NCBI GenBank assembly: GCA_002841375.1
Contig: PGZO01000007.1
Span: 124,001 to 188,000, forward strand
Direction: 5' to 3'
Length of the DNA stretch: 64,000 bases
From: Firmicutes bacterium HGW-Firmicutes-7
GTDB lineage: Bacteria; Bacillota; Clostridia; Lachnospirales; Vallitaleaceae
This document shows positions 58,528-64,000 of this stretch, one piece after another; positions within the stretch are counted from its first letter, which is position 1; each line of letters opens with the position of its first letter. A model generated the notes under the pieces. That model saw nothing but the letters and a program-made list of their open reading frames with translations, did not search any database and was not told where the DNA came from. Made by a program: the position numbers and the translations under genes.

Positions 58528-59865
58528 CTAATTTTCATGTTTATATGTACTGCTTGCAAATTTGGTGTATGCACCAAGCCAAGCTAAATGAACTGTCCCT
58601 GTTTGACCATTTCTTTGTTTTGCAATAATAAGTTCTGCTTGATTTTTAAATTCTGAGTCTTCATTGTAATATTCATCCCTATATAGAAACATAACAATGT
58701 CTGCATCTTGCTCTATCGCACCAGATTCTCTTAAATCAGATAGAATTGGCCTATGATCCGCTCTCGTTTCACACGCACGGCTAAGCTGCGATAAAGCAAT
58801 CACTGGTGCCTCCATTTCTCTTGCTAGGCCTTTAAGTCCACGAGATATCTCTGAAATTTCTTGTTGTCTAGACTCTTTCTTGCTGTTTCCACTCATAAGT
58901 TGTAAATAGTCAATTAATATTAAATCCAAACCCTTTTCAAGTTTTAACTTCCTGCACTTTGCTCTAATTTCATTTACTGATAAACCTGGTGTATCATCAA
59001 TAAAAATAGGCGCTTGACCCACAACCGTTGAAGCATCAATTAGGTTTAACCATTCTTCTTCGGTTAAATCACCAATTCTTACTTTTTGTGCATCTACAAG
59101 ACCTTGAGTACATAGCATACGTCTTGCTAACTGTTCCTTTGACATCTCTAAACTAAAAATCGCAACAGATTTTCTTTCCTTTACAGCTGCATGTTGTGCA
59201 ACATTAATGGCAAACGCAGTTTTCCCCATAGAAGGCCTCGCTGCTATTAGAATTAAATCTGATGGCTGTAATCCTGCAGTTTTATGGTCCAAATCAGGAA
59301 ACCCAGTTGCAACGCCTGTAACTTGTCCCTTGTTTAAATAAGCTTCACTGATCATATCTAAGGAATCTGAGACAATTTGGCTAATTGTTGAAAACTCTCC
59401 GGTCTTTCTTCCTTGGATAATATTAAATATTTTTTCTTCGGCACTATTTAAAATCCCTTCAAGTCGTTCCTTTCCTTCATAACCGTCTGCAATTATTTCC
59501 TGACCAGCTTTAATAAGTTTTCTTAAAATAGACTTTTCTTTTACAATCATAGCATAATTTTCTATATGCGCTGATGTAGGTACAGCAATCGCTAGCTTTG
59601 ATAAATAGTCAATACCACCAACCATATCTAATTGGCCTAAATCCTTCAACTTTGTCTGTAAAGTGACTAAGTCAACTGGTTGGTTATGTTGATATAGGTT
59701 AACCATAGCTTCAAAAATAGCCTTTAAGTCCGGTTGATAGAAGTCGTCTCCATCAATGTTCTCAAGGGCAATTCCGATCGCTTCTCTATCCATAACCATG
59801 GACCCAATAACCGATTGCTCTGCTTCAATGCTATGTGGTGGTATTCTTTTTATAGATTCTTCCAC
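58528..59865 (-). CDS. dnaB: Replicative DNA helicase DnaB
   Basis: 445 residues. N-terminal DnaB domain (IPPHSIEAEQSVIGSMVMD) and RecA-like C-terminal domain with Walker A ARPSMGKTAFAIN, LILIDYLQLM and SQLSRACE. It unwinds DNA at replication forks. It lies downstream of rplI, as in many Firmicutes. Confidence 0.96.
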   Translation of the reverse strand: MEESIKRIPPHSIEAEQSVIGSMVMDREAIGIALENIDGDDFYQPDLKAIFEAMVNLYQHNQPVDLVTLQTKLKDLGQLDMVGGIDYLSKLAIAVPTSAHIENYAMIVKEKSILRKLIKAGQEIIADGYEGKERLEGILNSAEEKIFNIIQGRKTGEFSTISQIVSDSLDMISEAYLNKGQVTGVATGFPDLDHKTAGLQPSDLILIAARPSMGKTAFAINVAQHAAVKERKSVAIFSLEMSKEQLARRMLCTQGLVDAQKVRIGDLTEEEWLNLIDASTVVGQAPIFIDDTPGLSVNEIRAKCRKLKLEKGLDLILIDYLQLMSGNSKKESRQQEISEISRGLKGLAREMEAPVIALSQLSRACETRADHRPILSDLRESGAIEQDADIVMFLYRDEYYNEDSEFKNQAELIIAKQRNGQTGTVHLAWLGAYTKFASSTYKHEN

Positions 59866-59892
59866 GTGTAATCACTCCGATTGTTTATTTAC

Positions 59893-60336
59893 CTATCCTT
59901 CAATAACCTTGACAGTCAATTCCCCTGTCACCTTCGGATGTATTTTTATAGGTATCGTATAAGTACCCAATGCTTTAATTGGTTCCTTCAACTGCATCTT
60001 TTTCTTATCAATATCTAAATTCAATGCTTTCGCTTCTTTAGAAATCTCCTTTGTAGAAATTGATCCAAAAATTCTACCACCTTCTCCTGCTTTAATTGGA
60101 ACAGTTACTGTAGTAGTTTTAATTTTTTCTGCCACCTCTAATGCTTCTTGGTATATTTCTTGTTCTCTTCGTTCCTCTGAAGCTTTTTGTAGTTTTGAAT
60201 CATTAATTGTTTTATTCGTAGCTTCTGCACCCAATTTCTTTACAAACAAGAAATTCCTTGCATAGCCGTCACTCACATCTACAATATCACCTTTTTTTCC
60301 AAGTTTCTTAACATCTTCTATTAATATTACTTTCAT
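59893..60336 (-). CDS. rplI: 50S ribosomal protein L9
   Basis: 147 residues from the ATG at 60336 ([17 protein letters not shown]); an ATG directly before it at 60339 overlaps the gdpP stop. N-terminal [17 protein letters not shown] and a long connecting helix, as in bL9. It lies between gdpP and dnaB. Confidence 0.95.
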   Translation of the reverse strand: MKVILIEDVKKLGKKGDIVDVSDGYARNFLFVKKLGAEATNKTINDSKLQKASEERREQEIYQEALEVAEKIKTTTVTVPIKAGEGGRIFGSISTKEISKEAKALNLDIDKKKMQLKEPIKALGTYTIPIKIHPKVTGELTVKVIEG

Positions 60337-60338
60337 CA

Positions 60339-62381
60339 TTAATCCCCTTTCTCTAAATAATTATCTATTGTTTCTTTTAAAATTTCTAATGCGCTTTCTA
60401 TTGTATAGTTCTCTAGCTGAGCTCCTGCTACGTTTAAATGTCCACCGCCACCTAGTTTCTCCATGATTAGCTGAACATTTATATCATCAATTGATCTAGA
60501 ACTAATGTATATCACATTATCTACCTGTGTTAACACAAATGAAGCTGTAATTCCTGAAATATTTAATAGTTCATCTGCAGCTTGAGCCCCAACAAGACTT
60601 GGATTAACAATGTTCGATGGGCAAACAGATATTGCAATACTGTCTTTAAAAATTTCCGAATCCTTTACTGCAGTTGCTTTCGCTTTATAGGATGCCATGT
60701 CGTTTTTAAACAATTTACTTACACGAATTGCATCCGCGCCACTACGTCTTAAATGTGCAGCTGCTTCGAATGTTTTTACGCCTGTTTTAGCCACAAAATT
60801 CTTTGTATCTACTGCTATTCCAGCAAATAAAGCATCCGCTTCTACAGGCTTTAGTTTAACTTTATCAGATACATATTGAGTTATCTCAGTAATCATCTCG
60901 CAGGTTGAAGAAGCATACGGTTCAACATAACTTAATACGGCACTCTCTATATATTCAGCAGTTACTCTATGATGATCAAATACCACAATTTTTTTTAAAT
61001 ATTTTAATAAATCTGGATATTCTGTGTAACTAGGTCTATTCACATCGACAACTACTAACAAGGTTTGATCTCCTACAAAGGAAATCGCTTGAGTGTTGTT
61101 TATAAAAAGGTCTGCTGGATATTCCTTATCTTCTACTATCTTTTCATACATTGGATAGATAGATGTTGTAATTTTATTCAGTACTATGTGTGCGGGCTTA
61201 CCAAAGTGCTTTGCACACGCATATACACCCATTGAAGCTCCTAGTGAATCCATATCTCCAATCTTATGTCCCATTACCATTACACGGTCACATTCATCTA
61301 ATAATTCTCTAAAAGCATGGGCTTTAATCCTTGCTTTTACCCTAGTGCTCTTTTCAACACCTCTTGTTTTTCCTCCATAAAATGATAACTTCTCATCGTT
61401 TTTGATTACTGCCTGATCTCCGCCTCTACCAAGTGCCAAGTCCATAGCAACTTTAGCATATTCAATCTTTTTAGTAAACGTATCTTCACTAATACCGATT
61501 CCAAGACTTAACGTTACAGACATTTCATTTCCAATATTAATTTCTCTTACAATGTCAAGTATATTAAATTTTTTCTCTTGAATTGCCTTTAAATATTTAT
61601 TCTGAAACACAATGATATATTTATCTTTTTCAAACTTTCTAATTACTCCATCAATCTCTTGAGAAAACTTGTTTATATTTCTATCAATTAATGCAACTAG
61701 TAAAGGCCTTCTAACTTCTTCTATGCTATGAATAACCTCATCATAATTATCAATATACATAAGACAGAATACTGATTTTTGCTCATCATTTTTAATTACC
61801 AACGCATTTTCTCTAGAAACATCATAAAAGTATGCTGCAAATAAGGTATCTTCTATCTTACTGGGTTTATGCTTTGATTCTGTCACTGTTTTATTAATAC
61901 TCATTTTTTTCACAACAACTTTAAATACCTTGCCATCAATTTCACAGTGCTTTTCATATGTTTCGCTCTCAGTTGGATACTGGGATAAATTAATAGAAGC
62001 TATAAAATTTGAAATTTTCATATTTAGCAGTTTTGAATCTGGGAACAATGTCTTGAATCCCTCATTGTACCACTTTATTCTACCGGCATTATCCATCAGT
62101 ATATAAGGCAACTCAAAATTGTTTAAAAGTTGCTTTTGAACTTCGTCTAAACCCAAGGCAAAATTTATAACATCTGACATAATACGTCTTCTATTAAAAA
62201 AAACAAGATAAATAGCCAACGAAGTAGATAGCACAAAAAACATACAATAAATAAAACCAAGGGTTGGATTATATAGTGCGCCAATTATTGTAAGTGCTAA
62301 AATTATGATTAAATAAAATAGTGGCCATCTAAAATAGCCTTCAATTTTACTGTTTACTCGTATACCTTTTTGTTTCCTCAT
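60339..62381 (-). CDS. gdpP: Cyclic-di-AMP phosphodiesterase GdpP
   Basis: 680 residues from the ATG at 62381 (GAGG upstream). Two transmembrane helices (about 20-65), a PAS domain (about 90-170), a degenerate GGDEF-like domain (about 190-330) and a DHH/DHHA1 phosphodiesterase (about 350-680) with [28 protein letters not shown] and [13 protein letters not shown]. It degrades c-di-AMP. It is followed directly by rplI. Confidence 0.94.
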   Translation of the reverse strand: MRKQKGIRVNSKIEGYFRWPLFYLIIILALTIIGALYNPTLGFIYCMFFVLSTSLAIYLVFFNRRRIMSDVINFALGLDEVQKQLLNNFELPYILMDNAGRIKWYNEGFKTLFPDSKLLNMKISNFIASINLSQYPTESETYEKHCEIDGKVFKVVVKKMSINKTVTESKHKPSKIEDTLFAAYFYDVSRENALVIKNDEQKSVFCLMYIDNYDEVIHSIEEVRRPLLVALIDRNINKFSQEIDGVIRKFEKDKYIIVFQNKYLKAIQEKKFNILDIVREINIGNEMSVTLSLGIGISEDTFTKKIEYAKVAMDLALGRGGDQAVIKNDEKLSFYGGKTRGVEKSTRVKARIKAHAFRELLDECDRVMVMGHKIGDMDSLGASMGVYACAKHFGKPAHIVLNKITTSIYPMYEKIVEDKEYPADLFINNTQAISFVGDQTLLVVVDVNRPSYTEYPDLLKYLKKIVVFDHHRVTAEYIESAVLSYVEPYASSTCEMITEITQYVSDKVKLKPVEADALFAGIAVDTKNFVAKTGVKTFEAAAHLRRSGADAIRVSKLFKNDMASYKAKATAVKDSEIFKDSIAISVCPSNIVNPSLVGAQAADELLNISGITASFVLTQVDNVIYISSRSIDDINVQLIMEKLGGGGHLNVAGAQLENYTIESALEILKETIDNYLEKGD

Positions 62382-62459
62382 ATAATAAGCCTCATTTCGC
62401 CTATAGCTACAACCTGCCACTATGTCACTTTATAAGCTACATATTTTTTGTATGTTTTG

Positions 62460-62762
62460 TTAAATATCAAAATGTCTGGATAGTAAAGAAAGCTGTGTAC
62501 GCCATTTTGAATGGGCCTCTTCCGTAAGTAATGCTATCTTTAATTTATTCTTAATTTTCAAGTCCAAGCCTTCATAGGATGTACCTAATTTTTCAGATAA
62601 GAAATAAGTAATAATCATAATGTCGGCTAATAGGTCAATATTGTTTTTATTATCTCCTTCATCTGAAGTCATATTAGTAAATACTGCAGAAACATCTGAC
62701 AACAGTTGACTTTTTAATTGCTCAATAATTTTAATTTTATTTGTTATTTCCATTTCTCCCAT
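62460..62762 (-). CDS. MazG-like family protein
   Basis: 100 residues, mostly helical: NNIDLLADIMIITYFLSEKLGTSYEGLDLKIKNKLKIALL. It matches the small MazG-like family often found near rpsR and gdpP in Clostridia. The key metal-binding Glu set of true MazG is incomplete, so catalysis is uncertain. Expression starts from the near-perfect promoter at 62806-62834. Confidence 0.7.
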   Translation of the reverse strand: MGEMEITNKIKIIEQLKSQLLSDVSAVFTNMTSDEGDNKNNIDLLADIMIITYFLSEKLGTSYEGLDLKIKNKLKIALLTEEAHSKWRTQLSLLSRHFDI

Positions 62763-62805
62763 TGCAACCCACCCTCTATTTTTTCTCTATCTTTGCACTC
62801 TAAAT

Positions 62806-62834
62806 ATTATATCATTATATGGTTATAGTGTCAA
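62806..62834 (-). promoter_or_regulatory. Perfect-consensus promoter inside an inverted repeat
   Basis: On the minus strand, TTGACA (62834-62829), a 17-base spacer and TATAAT (62811-62806). The -35 box lies in the left arm of a 17-bp inverted repeat (62823-62839 / 62858-62874). It drives the MazG-like gene and possibly gdpP-rplI-dnaB. Confidence 0.8.
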
Positions 62835-62874
62835 AAGTATATAGCTGTTCTAATTCTTACTTTTGACACTATAA
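62823..62874. repeat. 17-bp perfect inverted repeat
   Basis: TTATAGTGTCAAAAGTA (62823-62839) and its exact complement (62858-62874), with an 18-base spacer. It overlaps the promoter above and sits just after the rpsR terminator on the minus strand. Confidence 0.85.
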
Positions 62875-62877
62875 ATT

Positions 62878-62912
62878 AAACTTAAAGGCTCTGAAAAATC
62901 AGAGCCTTTAAG
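62878..62912 (-). terminator. Terminator after rpsR
   Basis: A perfect 14-bp stem CTTAAAGGCTCTGA / TCAGAGCCTTTAAG (62881-62912), followed on the minus strand by TTTAATTTA. It lies 16 bases after the rpsR stop. Confidence 0.8.
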
Positions 62913-62928
62913 TTGTGTAGAATTAATA

Positions 62929-63165
62929 TTAATCTACTGTATATGGCATTAATGCAATATGTCTTGATCTCTTAACTGCAATTGTTAATGCTCTTTGGTG
63001 CTTTGCACAGTTTCCAGTAATTCTTCTAGGAAGAATTTTACCTCTCTCTGATACAAATCTTTTAAGTTTATTTACATCTTTATGGTCTATTGATTTTGAC
63101 TTTTCTTCACAGAAAACGCAAACTCTTTTTCTTCTTTTAATTGGCTTTCTTTTCTCAAATGCCAT
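62929..63165 (-). CDS. rpsR: 30S ribosomal protein S18
   Basis: 78 residues from the ATG at 63165 (AAGGAGGG upstream). It starts [23 protein letters not shown] and contains [34 protein letters not shown]. Cys-x2-Cys with a later Cys and His suggests the zinc-binding form of bS18. It is third in the rpsF-ssb-rpsR operon. Confidence 0.95.
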   Translation of the reverse strand: MAFEKRKPIKRRKRVCVFCEEKSKSIDHKDVNKLKRFVSERGKILPRRITGNCAKHQRALTIAVKRSRHIALMPYTVD

Positions 63166-63288
63166 TCGCGGACCCTCCTTAATTACCAAATTTATGCCTT
63201 GCAGCATATTGATTATAGTATGGTACATTACACAACGTACCGATTAGTTATTAATAAACTCACTCTGATAAGCTATGCTCTCAGGTTG

Positions 63289-63744
63289 TTAAAATGGTAA
63301 ATCATCGTCGTCGTCAAACTCTTGACTGATTGGAACAAACCCTTCTGTTGCTTTCATAGGTTTTGGTGTTTCAGGCGCATTAGAACGAGCCTGTCCTTCA
63401 AACTTACCACGTTCCTCGAATGATTTTTTGCTTTCAGCAAAATGTTGTTCATCCACAATTACATCAGTACTCCAACGTTTAACGCCTTCTTTGTCATCAT
63501 AAGAACTAACTTGTAAATGGCCTACGACTGCAACTTGCTGCCCCTTCTGAAAATATTTTTCAGCAAATTCGCCTCTCTTACCAAATGCCACTACATTAAT
63601 GAAGTCTGCATCAGGCTCTCCTTCACGTTTGAAGCCCTTATTTACTGCTAATGTATATCTAGCAATAGCCATTGGCTCCGCACCTTGAGAATACCTCATC
63701 TCAGGATCTTTTGTTAATCTCCCCATTAATATTACCTTGTTCAT
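63289..63744 (-). CDS. ssb: Single-stranded DNA-binding protein
   Basis: 151 residues. OB fold with MNKVILMGRLTKDPEMRYSQ and FINVVAFGKRGEFAEKYFQKGQQVAVVG, and the acidic tail DDDDLPF that recruits partner proteins. It lies between rpsF and rpsR. Confidence 0.96.
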   Translation of the reverse strand: MNKVILMGRLTKDPEMRYSQGAEPMAIARYTLAVNKGFKREGEPDADFINVVAFGKRGEFAEKYFQKGQQVAVVGHLQVSSYDDKEGVKRWSTDVIVDEQHFAESKKSFEERGKFEGQARSNAPETPKPMKATEGFVPISQEFDDDDDLPF

Positions 63745-63807
63745 ATTAAATCCCCCTTGTAATGAATAATTATATTTAACACAGCTTATTATAGCTGGAT
63801 TATATTA

Positions 63808-64000
63808 TTATTCTTCGATATTTAAACATAAATATCTAAGTAATGTTTCCATAATACGAATTCTTTTTTCAATTTCGTTTGGAGCTTCCGCGTCCGCTTC
63901 GAAATAAATAAAATAGTAATAGCCTTCTTTAATTTTCTCAATTTCATAAGCTAGTCTTCTTTTACCCCAATCGTCAATTTTTGAGATTGTTCCTCCAAAT
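63808..64000 (-). CDS. rpsF: 30S ribosomal protein S6, C-terminal part (cut by window edge)
   Basis: The final 63 codons, ending at TAA 63810-63808: FGGTISKIDDWGKRRLAYEI, then KEGYYYFIYFEADAEAPNEI and ...LLRYLCLNIEE. This is the bS6 C-terminus. The start lies beyond the right edge. It precedes ssb and rpsR, the usual operon. Confidence 0.93.
   Translation of the reverse strand, partial: FGGTISKIDDWGKRRLAYEIEKIKEGYYYFIYFEADAEAPNEIEKRIRIMETLLRYLCLNIEE

Overview
The window is low-GC Firmicutes DNA from an anaerobic, endospore-forming Clostridia (Lachnospirales/Eubacteriales-like by overall impression; the sequence does not fix the genus). Reasons: AT-rich genes with strong AGGAGG-type ribosome sites; sporulation-linked genes (bofA, a yaaL/DUF2508 gene, a cwlD-like amidase, ywmB, a spore-coat-like gene); an S-layer-type surface operon; and an F-type ATP synthase whose c subunits carry a sodium-type ion site. 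There are no rRNA, tRNA, IS, phage or CRISPR signals. Almost every gene is on the minus strand.

Layout from left to right. (1) 1-4984: the start of a Tad/Flp-like secretion locus, read leftwards: a Ser/Thr kinase fused to a ParA-like domain, a CpaB-like SAF protein, two ParA/CpaE-like proteins with degenerate or missing P-loops, and the N-terminal part of a CpaF-like ATPase cut by the window edge. (2) 5277-8688: a PrsA-like foldase, a universal stress protein, a spore-coat-like protein and YwmB. (3) 8870-19117: a 10.3 kb operon of three exported S-layer/fibronectin-type surface proteins. (4) 19407-27494: the atp operon in the order Z-I-B-E(fused)-E-F-H-A-G-D-C. (5) 27610-33596: wecB, an ACT protein on the plus strand, a tagO/wecA-like transferase, dCMP deaminase, upp, rpiB, ywlE and ywlC; ywlC-ywlE-rpiB-upp-atp...ywmB resembles the Bacillus order. 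(6) 33663-40749: a CPBP protease, a CwlD-like amidase that probably starts at a non-AUG codon, a GH18 hydrolase, and a two-component module with one active kinase, one response regulator and one degenerate kinase. (7) 41006-48264: an AIM24-like protein, then a two-component/lipoprotein/ABC-exporter operon. (8) 48359-55242: a second, more complete Tad-like operon (CpaE, CpaF, TadB, TadC with an inserted Ig-like segment, a 54-residue Flp-type prepilin, an FHA protein and an anchored protein). (9) 55559-57848, plus strand: a double-MerR regulator and an ABC-2 exporter. (10) 57942-64000: bofA, yaaL-like, dnaB, rplI, gdpP, MazG-like, rpsR, ssb and the 3' part of rpsF.

How they fit together: the atp operon appears to encode a Na+-translocating ATP synthase with a mixed rotor, made of one double-hairpin c subunit with only one ion-binding carboxylate and one ordinary c subunit. 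The two Tad-like loci contain a Thr/Ser kinase in one and a phosphothreonine-reading FHA protein in the other, so a shared phospho-signalling circuit is possible (inference). The strongest leads for follow-up are the hybrid c-ring, the kinase-ParA/SAF/degenerate-ParA locus, and the sensor that lacks both the phospho-accepting His and the ATPase domain.
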